Shown here piece by piece: positions 1 through 8,197 of a stretch of DNA of 37,809 nt. The notes beneath the pieces are model-generated. The model had not been told where the DNA came from and ran no database searches. It saw only the letters and a list, made by a program, of their open reading frames with translations. The stretch is from NCBI GenBank assembly GCA_002280725.1, contig NCEM01000030.1, positions 1-37,809 on the forward strand, given 5' to 3'. Positions within the stretch are counted from its first letter, which is position 1; every line of letters begins with the position of its first letter. This DNA is from Alphaproteobacteria bacterium 32-64-14 (GTDB lineage: Bacteria; Pseudomonadota; Alphaproteobacteria; Caulobacterales; Hyphomonadaceae). The position numbers were made by a program, and so were the translations under genes.

Positions 1-243
1 GGATTGCGGCGGGAGTTTGCTACGAATTCCGGGGCAAAGGCCCTGTTGTTGTGGGAGTTGCGGCAGAGTTTTCCGACGGATTGGGGAGAGGGTTTCCGCG
101 GGTTTTGGGCTGCGGTGAGCACGGCCTCGTGCTTCGACAGGCTCAGCATGAGGCCTTTCCGAGATAGCGCTTGCTGCAGCGCCTCATCCTGAGCCTGTCG
201 AAGGACGAGGCGCGGGCTTGGGGTGTTCGCTGCTTTTCGGAGG
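1..243. other. Gene-free left edge
   Basis: I see no credible coding region between the window edge and the stop of the GlcD-type gene at 244. Short open frames exist, but none has a ribosome binding site or a recognisable product. The stretch contains the large inverted repeat described at 125-210. A gene cut by the window edge cannot be excluded. Confidence 0.5.
125..210. repeat. REP-like imperfect inverted repeat (30-bp arms)
   Basis: The arms at 125-154 and 181-210 are reverse complements over 30 bp with two mismatches, separated by 26 bp. The cores CTTCGACAGGCTCAG (132-146) and CTGAGCCTGTCGAAG (189-203) match perfectly. The transcript or single strand would form a long hairpin. This core resembles dispersed intergenic repeats often seen in alphaproteobacterial genomes (family knowledge, not checked here). 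It lies just beyond the 3' end of the minus-strand gene at 244, so it could serve in transcript termination or 3'-end protection. Confidence 0.75.
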
Positions 244-1665
244 CTAGAGCACCCGCCCCGGGTTCATGCGGCCATCAGGGTCCAGCGCGCGTTTCACAGC
301 GCGCATCATCTCCATCTCGACGGGGGATTTGCGCCAGGCAAGTTCGTCGCGCTTCAGGCGGCCGATGCCGTGTTCGGCGGAGATGGAGCCGTTGAGACTT
401 GCGATCAGGTCATGCACCGCCTTCGACAACGGCAGGCCTTCCTGCTCGACGAAGCGATCCTGATCGGTTCCGGGGGGCGGGGTGATGTTGAAGTGGATGT
501 TGCCATCGCCGACGTGGCCGAAGGCGATCAGTTCGGCGCCTGGGTTCATGCGGCGCATCAGCTCAGCGCCGCGCTCCATGAATTCGGCTACGCGCGAGAC
601 GGGGACGGAGACATCGTGCTTCAGCGCCTTGCCATGCGCGCGTTCGGCGACCGCGATGTTCTCGCGGATCTTCCAGACGAGGGCTTTCTGCGCTTCGGTT
701 TCGCAGATCACGGCGTCGGCGACGATTTCCTTTTCGATCGCGTCGGCCAGAAGCGTTTCGAGCAGGTCGCGTCCGCCCTCCTCGCGCGGGAGCGACAGCT
801 CCATCAGCACGCGCCACGGCAGCGCGGTCGGCAACGGATCGCGCGTGTCGGGGATGTGCTTCAGCACGAGCTTGAGGCCGAGGTCCGGCACGATCTCGAA
901 GCCGGTGACGGCGCCGCCGCTGGCCTGTTTGGCGAGCATCAGGAGTTCGACCGCCTTGGCGGGCGAGGCCACCGTGACCCACGCGGTTTCCTTCACGGCG
1001 GGCCGCGGGAAGAGTTTGAGCGTTGCCGCCGTCACGACGCCGAGCGTGCCTTCGGCGCCGATGAAGAGGTGTTTTAGATCGTAGCCCGTGTTGTCCTTGC
1101 GCAGGCCGCGCAGGCCGTTCCAGATCTTGCCATCCGGCAGCACGGCTTCGATGCCGAGGACCAGATCGCGCATCATGCCGTAGCGCAGCACCTGCACGCC
1201 GCCGGCGTTGGTGGAGATGAGGCCGCCGATCATGGCGACGCCCTGCGCGCCGAGCGAGAGCGGGAACAGGCGGTTGTTCTCTGACGCGATCTCCTGCGCG
1301 CGCGTGAGGATGACGCCGGCTTCCAGCGTCATCGCATCATTGAGGACATCGACCTCACGAACCTTGTTCATGCGCTTGAGCGAGATCAGCACCTCGCCCT
1401 GCGGGACGGAGCCGTTGACCATGCCGGAATTGCCGCCCTGCGGATTCACGGCGAGGCCGTATTCGGCGCAGAGCGTCATCGCGGCGGAGACTTCCCCGGT
1501 GGAGGCCGGTTTCACCAGCACGGGCGTCGAGCCCTTCCAGCGGCCGCGCCAGTCGCTGATGTGGGGATCGATCTCGTGCGCATCCGTCGAGACGCCCTTG
1601 GGGCCGAGCGCGTCTGTCAGCCGCGCGATGAATGCGGACATGCGGTCGCCGGAATCGTCAGCCAT
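244..1665 (-). CDS. FAD-binding oxidoreductase, GlcD / D-2-hydroxyacid dehydrogenase family
   Basis: This 473-residue protein has an N-terminal FAD_binding_4 (PCMH-type) domain and a C-terminal FAD-oxidase_C domain, the layout of glycolate oxidase subunit GlcD, D-lactate dehydrogenase and D-2-hydroxyglutarate dehydrogenase. Visible signatures are the PQGGNSGMVNG loop, GGLISTNAGG in the FAD domain, and the C-terminal FGHVGDGNIHFN and SAEHGIGRLKRDEL motifs that supply active-site histidines. The family oxidises D-2-hydroxy acids to 2-oxo acids and passes electrons to the respiratory chain or an electron-transfer flavoprotein. The substrate cannot be fixed from sequence. I prefer the ATG at 1665 (MADDSGDRM), preceded by AAGG, over the longer frame reaching 1704. 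It lies 63 bp downstream of the lectin gene and may be co-transcribed with it. Confidence 0.85.
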   Translation of the reverse strand: MADDSGDRMSAFIARLTDALGPKGVSTDAHEIDPHISDWRGRWKGSTPVLVKPASTGEVSAAMTLCAEYGLAVNPQGGNSGMVNGSVPQGEVLISLKRMNKVREVDVLNDAMTLEAGVILTRAQEIASENNRLFPLSLGAQGVAMIGGLISTNAGGVQVLRYGMMRDLVLGIEAVLPDGKIWNGLRGLRKDNTGYDLKHLFIGAEGTLGVVTAATLKLFPRPAVKETAWVTVASPAKAVELLMLAKQASGGAVTGFEIVPDLGLKLVLKHIPDTRDPLPTALPWRVLMELSLPREEGGRDLLETLLADAIEKEIVADAVICETEAQKALVWKIRENIAVAERAHGKALKHDVSVPVSRVAEFMERGAELMRRMNPGAELIAFGHVGDGNIHFNITPPPGTDQDRFVEQEGLPLSKAVHDLIASLNGSISAEHGIGRLKRDELAWRKSPVEMEMMRAVKRALDPDGRMNPGRVL

Positions 1666-1728
1666 GGGGAGCATCCTTGCCTGCCCCGACATATAACCCG
1701 CCAAGGCCGCGGGGCCAAACGGCGGCGA

Positions 1729-2559
1729 TCACTGCTGGTTTGGCGGCGCTTGGCGGATGATCCACATCTGTTCCGGCTTACCGGCGCAGACCGTGGTGCG
1801 CAGGACATCGCGGCCGGCTTCGTTGACCACTTCGATGCAGTCGGCCAGCTCGTTGGCGATGGCGCCATCGGGAAACGGCACCCAGCGCTGGGCCGGCATG
1901 TCGTAGCAATCGCCCAGGCTGAGCGAGCCGAAGGCATAACCGCCGGAGAAGCAGCTGCTCTTCAGCCGCATCTGGCCGAGGTGTTTGGCGTCGAAGCTGA
2001 TGACCTGGCCGTATCGATCCGAGCAGGGATAGAGGCCGACGCCGGTGTCGTGGCCGATGCACATGCCGGGGCGGACGCCGGATTCGAGCGAGGCTTCGAC
2101 AACGTTCCGGAAGTCGACGTATCTGATCTGCCACTGGTGGGCCGAGCCGACCTTGGGGCATTCGCCGGCGAAGATCGGCGTGCCGGAGCGACTGGCGGCG
2201 CCCATCACAGAGAGGCAGCGGCCTGACCCGCTGCGCAGTTCGCGCGCCTCGTTCATGGTCCAGGTCTGTTCGGGCGAGCCGTCGCAGGGCACGGCGAAGA
2301 CGGGCGGGTAGTAGCCCGTGCCGCGCGGGGCGAGGCATTTGTCGCCTTGCCGGATCGGGCCGCCTAAAGGACTGGGGAGAATGAAGTTCTGTTTCTCCGA
2401 TCCGGTGCACGGCATGCTGATCGAGGCGCCGCCCTGCTCGGCCGGCGTGAGGCACATGCCCGGGAGGCGATCGGGCTGGATGGTGAGGGGGCGGCTTTGT
2501 GCGAGCGCGGGCGTGGCCAGCAGGCTGGCGGCGATCAGAAGAATCCCAGCTATCCGCAT
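1729..2559 (-). CDS. Secreted ricin-B-type beta-trefoil lectin domain protein
   Basis: This 276-residue protein begins with a typical Sec signal peptide: MR, a hydrophobic stretch, and cleavage at about ATPALAQ. The rest carries repeated QxW-type signatures (QTW, QWQ, QRW, QMW) with paired cysteines spaced through the chain. That is the pattern of ricin-B/beta-trefoil carbohydrate-binding repeats, here probably two trefoils. No catalytic domain is attached, so it is likely a periplasmic or exported carbohydrate-binding protein of unknown ligand. The ATG at 2559 puts the signal peptide at the N-terminus. A longer frame from 2598 would bury it and is less likely. Confidence 0.75.
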   Translation of the reverse strand: MRIAGILLIAASLLATPALAQSRPLTIQPDRLPGMCLTPAEQGGASISMPCTGSEKQNFILPSPLGGPIRQGDKCLAPRGTGYYPPVFAVPCDGSPEQTWTMNEARELRSGSGRCLSVMGAASRSGTPIFAGECPKVGSAHQWQIRYVDFRNVVEASLESGVRPGMCIGHDTGVGLYPCSDRYGQVISFDAKHLGQMRLKSSCFSGGYAFGSLSLGDCYDMPAQRWVPFPDGAIANELADCIEVVNEAGRDVLRTTVCAGKPEQMWIIRQAPPNQQ

Positions 2560-2694
2560 CAATCGCCCCGTTGCGCCCACAGCACTGCACCGTGGCATGA
2601 GACCCTATCAATTCCCAACCCCGGATGAACAGCGCGGCCTTGACGCCATACCTGCCCGGCGTCCTACAACAGACGCGCAATCGGAGATCACGCC

Positions 2695-3468
2695 ATGGCC
2701 TACACCCCGTTCAATCTCGCCGGCAAGGTTGCGCTGATCACGGGCGGCAATCGCGGTATCGGGTTCGGCTTTGCGGAAGCGATCACGCAGGCGGGCGGGA
2801 GCGTGGCGATCTGGGGAACGAACGCGACCAACAATGCCGAGGCGGTGAAGAAGCTGGGTGGGACGACGAAGGCGTGGACGGTGAACGTCGCGGACGAGAC
2901 GCAGGTGGCCGCAGCCATGACGGACGTGGCGAAGCATTTCGGCCGGATTGATAGCGTGTTCGCCAATGCGGGGATTGGCGGCGGGGCGAAATCGTTCGCG
3001 GAGTTTCCGACGGATGTTTATCGGCGGGTGCTGTCGGTGAACCTCGATGGCGTGTTCTTCACGCTGCGCGAGGCGGCGAAGCACATGGTGGAGCGCGCGA
3101 AGGCGGGCGATCCCGGCGGGTCGCTGGTGGGGATCGCGTCGCTGGCCGCAATCGAAGGCGCGGCGCGGAACGAGGCGTATGCCGCGACCAAGGGGGCGGT
3201 GGTGTCGATGATCAAGTCGATCGCGGTGGAGCATGCGCGCTATGGCGTGCGGGCGAACTCCGTCCTGCCCGGCTGGATCGCGACGGACATGACTCAGGGC
3301 GCGCAGGACAATCCGGCGTTTGCCGACAAGGTCATCCCGCGCGTGCCGATGCGGCGCTGGGGCGAGCCGAAGGATTTCGGCGGCGTCGCGGTTTATCTCA
3401 CGTCGGACGCCTCAAGCTATCACTCGGGCGATTCATTCGTGATCGACGGGGCGTATTCGATTTTCTAG
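2695..3468 (+). CDS. SDR-family NAD(P)-dependent oxidoreductase
   Basis: This 257-residue classical short-chain dehydrogenase has the usual family length. The Rossmann nucleotide motif TGGNRGIG lies at residues 16-23, NAG at 91-93, and the catalytic tetrad N116, S149, Y162 and K166 is complete (YAATK). The C-terminal PGWIATDM and the SGDSFVIDGAYSIF ending are also typical. It should reduce or oxidise a carbonyl/alcohol substrate in the cytosol. Many such proteins are 3-oxoacyl-ACP-reductase-like or sugar-alcohol dehydrogenases, and the substrate is not predictable. GGAG lies 8 nt before the ATG. It is divergent from the lectin gene at 2559, with a shared promoter region of about 135 bp. Confidence 0.85.
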   Translation: MAYTPFNLAGKVALITGGNRGIGFGFAEAITQAGGSVAIWGTNATNNAEAVKKLGGTTKAWTVNVADETQVAAAMTDVAKHFGRIDSVFANAGIGGGAKSFAEFPTDVYRRVLSVNLDGVFFTLREAAKHMVERAKAGDPGGSLVGIASLAAIEGAARNEAYAATKGAVVSMIKSIAVEHARYGVRANSVLPGWIATDMTQGAQDNPAFADKVIPRVPMRRWGEPKDFGGVAVYLTSDASSYHSGDSFVIDGAYSIF

Positions 3469-3484
3469 CGGTAGGTCCGTTGTA

Positions 3485-3826
3485 ATGGGCAAGCACAACT
3501 CCAACGGCTTTCCGGACGGCGATGATGCGCACTCGATTACGCTGACGCACGACGAAGTGCTGATCCTGTTCGAGTTCTTCGAGCGGCTTCACGAGAAGGA
3601 CGAACTCCGCTTCGCACATCCGGCTGAGTGCCTCGCACTTGGCCGCTTCACAGGGCAGTTGGAGTCCATCCCGTGGGAATTGTTCGACAGCAAGTATGAA
3701 GCGCTGCTGGCTGCGGCGAGAACCCGGCGCGCGCAAGGGTTCGAGGGCAACGTCCCCGGTCTTGGACATGTCGCGGTGCGCGAAGACGGCAGCGTGGTGG
3801 AAACGCCCGATCCCGACGCGGGTTGA
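3485..3826 (+). CDS. Conserved-looking hypothetical protein, 113 aa
   Basis: This small acidic protein begins 16 bp after the SDR stop on the same strand, so it is probably co-transcribed with it. It has a hydrophilic N-terminus and an amphipathic helical middle (LTHDEVLILFEFFERLHEK at about residues 20-38). There is no signal peptide and no membrane segment. I do not recognise the family. The ribosome binding site is weak, which fits translation coupled to the SDR. The reading frame is accepted because it is co-oriented, tightly spaced and has plausible protein composition. Confidence 0.55.
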   Translation: MGKHNSNGFPDGDDAHSITLTHDEVLILFEFFERLHEKDELRFAHPAECLALGRFTGQLESIPWELFDSKYEALLAAARTRRAQGFEGNVPGLGHVAVREDGSVVETPDPDAG

Positions 3827-3854
3827 CGAGGCTTTCGGCTACCGGGCTGTGTCA

Positions 3855-3906
3855 CGCCGCTGACGCGGCGCGTTGCCGGGCCCTTCGAGACGCCGCCTGC
3901 GGCGGC
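3855..3906. repeat. Two G+C hairpins between convergent genes
   Basis: CGCCGC (3855-3860) pairs with GCGGCG (3865-3870) around a 4-nt loop, and GCCGCC (3892-3897) pairs with GGCGGC (3901-3906) around TGC. The second hairpin sits inside a segment starting CCCTTCGAGACG and ending CTCCTCAGGGT, which resembles a dispersed alphaproteobacterial intergenic repeat. The hairpins lie between the convergent ends of the 113-aa gene and the TonB receptor gene. They may limit read-through in both directions, although no T-run follows either one. Confidence 0.5.
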
Positions 3907-3938
3907 TCCTCAGGGTAAACTGCCCGGCGGTCCAGAGA

Positions 3939-6089
3939 TCAGAAGCTCGCCCTCACCCCGACCCTGAAACTGCGGCCCATCATGGGGGCGCGGTCTTTGA
4001 GGGGGGAGGCGTGGTAGCGGACGTCTTCGCCGGTGAGGTTTGTGCCTTCGACGATGAGGTCGATGTCGGGGGCGACGTTCCACGTGGTGCGCAGGTCGAT
4101 GACGGTCCAGCCATCGGTGGGGAGTTCGAAACTAGCGACGCGATCCTGATCGCCGGCCCAGCGGGCTTCGAGGCGGGCGTTGACGAGGGGCGTGTCGGCT
4201 TCGAGACCGAGCATTGCGGACCTGGGCGGTATGCGCGGGAGATTGCCGCCGCCGTCGAGTTCGCCGCGCACGATGTCGAGAGCGCCGTCGATTTTCCACG
4301 CTGCGCCAAAGCTGTCGCCCAGATCGTAGGCGGCTGTCATCTCGGCGCCGGTGAAGGTGGCGCCGGCTTGGGTGGACTGGAATTCGGGGAGGTCGTCCTG
4401 ATCGAGGCCTGTGGGCGTCAGGTAGATGAAGCGGTCGAAGGCGAAGCGATAGAGGCTGGCGCCGATTTCGAGCGGGCCGGATTCCCAGCGCGCGCTGGCT
4501 TCCATGCTGATGCCGCGCTCGGTGTCGAGCGTCGGGTCGCCGATCTCGAACTGTTGCGTGGCGAGGTGGGGGCCGTTGGCGAACAGTTCGACGTCAGTGG
4601 GTGCGCGCCCGGTGCGGTTGACGGTTGCGCCGAGGAACAGGTTTTCAGTGACGTGACCGTGCACGCCAAAGGAAGCGTTGAGCATGTCGAAGGAGATTGA
4701 GCCAGCCGTGGCGTTGTCGACGCGCACGCGATCGACGCGCAGGCCGCCTTCGAGGCCCCACTCGTCCTGCTCCCACGTTTCGAAGAGGAACAGGGCGGCC
4801 TGATCAGTCGTGGTGGGCGTGATGAAGGCTTCATCGCCCACGGCGCGGAAGTCGCGGCTGGAGGCCTGCCAGCCGACGCTGCCTTCGAGGCCCATGAATT
4901 CGGCGTGCTGCGCCTCGATGCGGGCTTCGTAGCCTTCGTTGGTGAAGACGGCGCCGGGAATGCCGGGGCCTTCGAATTCGGTGTGCTGGTAATCGACCGC
5001 GGAGATCGATCCGGTGACGCGCCTCCACGGACCATCGGCAAAGCGCCAGCCGCCGCGCAGATCGACGCGCGTTTGTTCCATGTCGATGAAGGGCTGGTCG
5101 GGCGCTTCGCCAACGGCGGTGATGCCGATGGCGAGCGGGGCTGCGCCGGACACGGAGACACTAGAGGTGGAGACGGGGGCCGCTTCTTCCTCGTGGCCGC
5201 CGACGATGCCATATTTGCTTTCCTGACGGCGGACGGCGACGCCGATGAAGCCATCGTCGCCGATCAGCGACAGGCCGCCGCTGAGCGACTGGGACTCGAC
5301 GCCGGAGTTGAGCAGCGTGCCGGCGACTTCTTCGTGATCCTCGTGCGCCTCTCCTTCTGCCGCACGGAGGCGGGCGGATTCGGCCAGGCCGGGAATGTCG
5401 ATGTCACTGCTTTCCCGGCCGGTCCAGGAGAGGACGCCGACCAGCGGGCCGGAGACGCCAGTGACGCGGGCGGCGGCTGTCTTGCCTTCGTCGGCGCTGG
5501 TGTAGCCGGCATAGCCGGTGGCGCTGAACGGATCGTCTGGCGTTTCCTCCACGATGAGGCCGTCGATGACGTTGACGACGCCGCCGGCGGCGCCGCCGCC
5601 GTAAGCGAGCGTTGCGGGGCCGCGCAGTATTTCGATGCGTTGTGCGCCGAGCGGATCGCCGGTGACGGCGTGGTCGGGGCTGGCGGCGGAGGCGTCGATC
5701 ACGCCGATGCCGTTGGTGAGAACCTGCACGCGCTCTGCGCCGAGGCCACGGATGACCGGGCGGCTGGCGCCGGGACCGAAGGCGGTGGAGGAAATACCGG
5801 GAAGGCCCTGCAGCGTATCGCCCAGCCCGCCGGAGAGGCGCCGGGTGATGTCATCGCTGCCGAGCACGGTGGTGAAGGCGATCAGTTCGTCGCTGATGCG
5901 GGCGGGGCCGATGCCGGTGACGACGACGACATCGCGGCCGGTCTCGTCGTCGGCGGCGGGATCTTCAGCGGTGACCGCGTCGGCAGGCGGCTGGGACATA
6001 ACGGGCTGGGAAAAGGAGGGGGGGGCCAGCAGGGTTGCGGCGGCAACACCAAATGCAAACCGCTGGGCGAGGCGGTTACCTGCGATCAT
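3939..6089 (-). CDS. znuD: TonB-dependent outer-membrane receptor, ZnuD-like (probable zinc uptake)
   Basis: This 716-residue receptor has a signal peptide ending near residue 28, then the TonB-box-like segment DVVVVTGIG (53-61), a plug domain (about 70-180, with GLPGIS, RPVIRGLGAERVQVL and EILRGPATLAYGG) and a long beta-barrel ending in FRVGVRASF. The SPDHAV plug segment, an acidic/His loop AHEDHEE (248-254) and SKYGIVGGHE (291-300) resemble the metal-binding loops of ZnuD-type zinc receptors. Zinc is supported independently by the Zur-like operator just upstream. GTG at 6092 is a possible alternative start. I prefer ATG 6089, which has GGAG 6 nt ahead. Energy would come from TonB-ExbBD encoded elsewhere. 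Copper or another metal remains possible. Confidence 0.82.
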   Translation of the reverse strand: MIAGNRLAQRFAFGVAAATLLAPPSFSQPVMSQPPADAVTAEDPAADDETGRDVVVVTGIGPARISDELIAFTTVLGSDDITRRLSGGLGDTLQGLPGISSTAFGPGASRPVIRGLGAERVQVLTNGIGVIDASAASPDHAVTGDPLGAQRIEILRGPATLAYGGGAAGGVVNVIDGLIVEETPDDPFSATGYAGYTSADEGKTAAARVTGVSGPLVGVLSWTGRESSDIDIPGLAESARLRAAEGEAHEDHEEVAGTLLNSGVESQSLSGGLSLIGDDGFIGVAVRRQESKYGIVGGHEEEAAPVSTSSVSVSGAAPLAIGITAVGEAPDQPFIDMEQTRVDLRGGWRFADGPWRRVTGSISAVDYQHTEFEGPGIPGAVFTNEGYEARIEAQHAEFMGLEGSVGWQASSRDFRAVGDEAFITPTTTDQAALFLFETWEQDEWGLEGGLRVDRVRVDNATAGSISFDMLNASFGVHGHVTENLFLGATVNRTGRAPTDVELFANGPHLATQQFEIGDPTLDTERGISMEASARWESGPLEIGASLYRFAFDRFIYLTPTGLDQDDLPEFQSTQAGATFTGAEMTAAYDLGDSFGAAWKIDGALDIVRGELDGGGNLPRIPPRSAMLGLEADTPLVNARLEARWAGDQDRVASFELPTDGWTVIDLRTTWNVAPDIDLIVEGTNLTGEDVRYHASPLKDRAPMMGRSFRVGVRASF

Positions 6090-6100
6090 CACGCTCTCCG

Positions 6101-6137
6101 TGTGTTATAATGTATCGATATGATATATTATAACACA
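6101..6137. promoter_or_regulatory. 37-bp dyad, probable double Zur operator overlapping the receptor promoter
   Basis: TGTGTTATAAT (6101-6111) and ATTATAACACA (6127-6137) form a perfect 11-bp inverted repeat, with four further matching pairs inside. Read as two 13-mers, 6104-6116 (GTTATAATGTATC) and its mirror 6122-6134 resemble the alphaproteobacterial Zur box GTTATANTATAAC. Both strands contain TATAAT within the arms, so the site overlaps a good -10 element for the minus-strand receptor, whose start is 12 bp away. The site is strikingly A+T-rich against its surroundings. Zinc-bound Zur would be expected to block transcription. Zur itself is not in the window. Confidence 0.72.
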
Positions 6138-6308
6138 GCGCAAGAAGGAGGTCGGCTGAAGGGGGGCTACGGTCTGCATTTGACGGCGTGGTGCGGGATT
6201 TTCGGGCGGGCGTGATGCGGAAGGGGGCGTGGCTTCCCCTGCCCGGTTTCAGCCTCTAAGGCTCTTGCCGAACGGACAATGTGGCCGGACGGCTTGCGAG
6301 GGATTCAC

Positions 6309-6962
6309 GTGATCAAGCACCTGCCCAATGCGCTGACGCTGCTGCGCCTCGTGCTGGCGCCGCTGGTCGCGTTGGCGGTGTGGCAATCGTATGCGATCCC
6401 CGCAGCGGCGGCGGCGAATGCGCCGGAGGCATTCGTGCCGCTGAAGGCCGATGCGCAGGGATGGGCGCTGGCGGCGGCGCTCATGTTTGTGCTCGCGGCG
6501 TTGACCGATCTGTTCGACGGCATGGCGGCGCGGGCGTTCGATGCGCATTCCAAACTTGGACGGATCATCGACCCCATCGCGGACAAGGCGCTGGTGGGCC
6601 TGCCGCTGATCGTGCTGTCGATCATCTCGCTGATGCAGGCGTGGCCGCTGGCGATTGTGATTTCGATTGCTTCGGCGGTGATCGTGGGGCGTGACCTGCT
6701 CATCACCTGGCTGCGCTTTGCGGCGCCGGATGGCGAGGGCGTGCGCGTGTCGCAACTGGCAAAGTGGAAGACTGCGCTGGAGCTGATCGCGGTGGGGATT
6801 CCGATCCTTATCTCGGCAGCGCCTTCCATTGTCGTGGCGCTGGGCGCGGGCGAAGGCTTTGCGGTGTCGGATACGCTGACGCTGGGATGGATCGCGGTCT
6901 TGTCGCTTGCGGCGGCGCTGTCGGCCTATACGGCGGCGCAGTACCTGCTAGCGCGATCCTGA
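6309..6962 (+). CDS. pgsA: CDP-diacylglycerol--glycerol-3-phosphate 3-phosphatidyltransferase
   Basis: PgsA makes phosphatidylglycerol-phosphate from CDP-diacylglycerol and glycerol 3-phosphate in the inner membrane, the committed step to phosphatidylglycerol and cardiolipin. The complete CDP-alcohol phosphotransferase signature D-x2-DG-x2-AR-x8-G-x3-D-x3-D is visible, from DLFDGMAAR to DPIAD. The N-terminal KHLPNALTLLRL and several hydrophobic helices are also typical. I favour the GTG start at 6309, which has GAGGG 6 nt upstream and gives a normal 217-residue protein. An ATG at 6279 would add ten residues. The first loop carries an Ala-rich insertion of roughly 20-30 residues (about 26-50) before the second helix. 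Confidence 0.9.
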   Translation: MIKHLPNALTLLRLVLAPLVALAVWQSYAIPAAAAANAPEAFVPLKADAQGWALAAALMFVLAALTDLFDGMAARAFDAHSKLGRIIDPIADKALVGLPLIVLSIISLMQAWPLAIVISIASAVIVGRDLLITWLRFAAPDGEGVRVSQLAKWKTALELIAVGIPILISAAPSIVVALGAGEGFAVSDTLTLGWIAVLSLAAALSAYTAAQYLLARS

Positions 6963-6987
6963 TTTCTGCTTGTCCCTGGACGTGATG

Positions 6988-7017
6988 GGCCGCGCCTGCG
7001 GGGGAACAGGCGCGGCC
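6988..7017 (+). terminator. Strong hairpin after pgsA, probable terminator
   Basis: GGCCGCGCCTG (6988-6998) pairs perfectly with CAGGCGCGGCC (7007-7017) around an 8-nt loop, 25 bp after the pgsA stop. No T-run follows, so it may act as a Rho-assisted terminator or 3' stabiliser. It also lies beyond the end of the minus-strand cassette at 7188 and could insulate both transcripts. Confidence 0.6.
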
Positions 7018-7187
7018 GCTTCACGACAAACGGCGCGGGAGGGGACGTCGCGGCGTTCGCATTGGCGAGTGGGACGGCAGGAGAAGCAGCAAGCCCATCG
7101 CTCATGTGCTAATAAAACATATCGTGTTGAACAAACGGTTAACGGCGGGCGGCTTTCCGTAAACACTTTTGGCATGAAGGCTTTCGG

Positions 7188-8153
7188 CTAGTCCTTCTTG
7201 CGCCTGGCTTCCAGCTCGCGCTCCTGCGCCTGCAGGCGTTCGCGCATCGAGAGCCGGGCATCGTCGACGCGCTTTTCGAGATCCTGCCGGATGTCCTGGC
7301 CGAGCGCTCTCATCGCCGCGGCGACATCGCGTTCGCCATTGCGCCGGGCGTCGGCGACGGCGTCCGAGGTCGAGCCTTCGAGGCGTGCGTTGTCGAGCGC
7401 TTCGAGTTCGCCGATCACCCACAGATCCTCGTGCCAGACGTGCCTCTCCAGCACGCCGTAGGGAATGTGGAGATAGCCCTTGTCGCCGTGGCGCTCGCCC
7501 CAGCTGTTCTTCACAAGCCAGGATTGCGCGTCATCGTCATAGCCGACTGCGAGCATGATGTGAGCGACTGACTGGCCGCCATCGATGGCGCCGTATTGCG
7601 GCATACGGCCATCGCCTGCGGCGGCGTCGTAATAGCCCTTGCCGATGTTGCAGCCGAAGATCACGGGCAAGCCCTTGTTGATCGTGACCTTTGCTTCTTC
7701 GGCTGAGCCGAGGCGCGCGTATTGGATGGCGTCGAACCCCTGTGCGTTGTCGTAGGCGGCTTTGGGCGGCTCGTGCGTGGCTTTGGCGATGTCGTAGGGC
7801 CACTCATCCTCCGCACAGACGCCCCAGGCCATGACGCCCGCCGTGACGTGGCAGACCATGAGGCCGCCAGTGGTGTTGGTGTGACGGCCGGAAATGCGGC
7901 GTGCGTTGAAGTAGACGAACATCGGCGAGCGCCGTCTCAGCGGCTCGCCCTTCTTGAGCACCAGATGTTCGAGCGCGCTGACGCCGGCGCACGCCGCGCA
8001 GCTGGCGAGCTTCTGCTGGTCGATGATGGGGGAGCTGTAGCGGCGCAGGTCCACCTTGCGCTCGCGGCCTGCGCCGCGGAAGGACAGCGTCGGCGCACGC
8101 GCGGGCGCGGCGCCGCGCAGGGCGCCGTAGTTATATTCGTCGTCGATCGGCAT
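7188..8153 (-). CDS. Cytosolic papain-like (C1-type) cysteine peptidase, paralogue 2
   Basis: This 321-residue protein has a full papain-fold catalytic set: oxyanion-hole Q46 and nucleophile C52 (DQQKLASCAAC), H198 (QSVAHIMLAVGYDDD) and N216 (WLVKNSWGE). It has no signal peptide and no propeptide of normal length, since the catalytic domain starts near residue 35. It should therefore be an intracellular, non-zymogenic peptidase held in check some other way. A charged coiled-coil tail (about 285-321) follows. The tail's last 20 or so residues are nearly identical to those of the neighbour at 8198, and the two proteins are clear paralogues. It is the last gene of the seven-gene minus-strand cassette, 44 bp after its paralogue, with GGGGA before the ATG. 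Confidence 0.85.
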   Translation of the reverse strand: MPIDDEYNYGALRGAAPARAPTLSFRGAGRERKVDLRRYSSPIIDQQKLASCAACAGVSALEHLVLKKGEPLRRRSPMFVYFNARRISGRHTNTTGGLMVCHVTAGVMAWGVCAEDEWPYDIAKATHEPPKAAYDNAQGFDAIQYARLGSAEEAKVTINKGLPVIFGCNIGKGYYDAAAGDGRMPQYGAIDGGQSVAHIMLAVGYDDDAQSWLVKNSWGERHGDKGYLHIPYGVLERHVWHEDLWVIGELEALDNARLEGSTSDAVADARRNGERDVAAAMRALGQDIRQDLEKRVDDARLSMRERLQAQERELEARRKKD

Positions 8154-8197
8154 GGTTGTCCCCAGTCTACGTCCGTGTGCGCGCGCTGTTCGCGGCG

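Noticed and set aside
6970..7191. Small gene between pgsA and the protease cassette
   Set aside because: Short frames exist on both strands, but they overlap the terminator-like hairpin and have no ribosome binding site or recognisable product. The A+T-rich part (7100-7187) remains unexplained.
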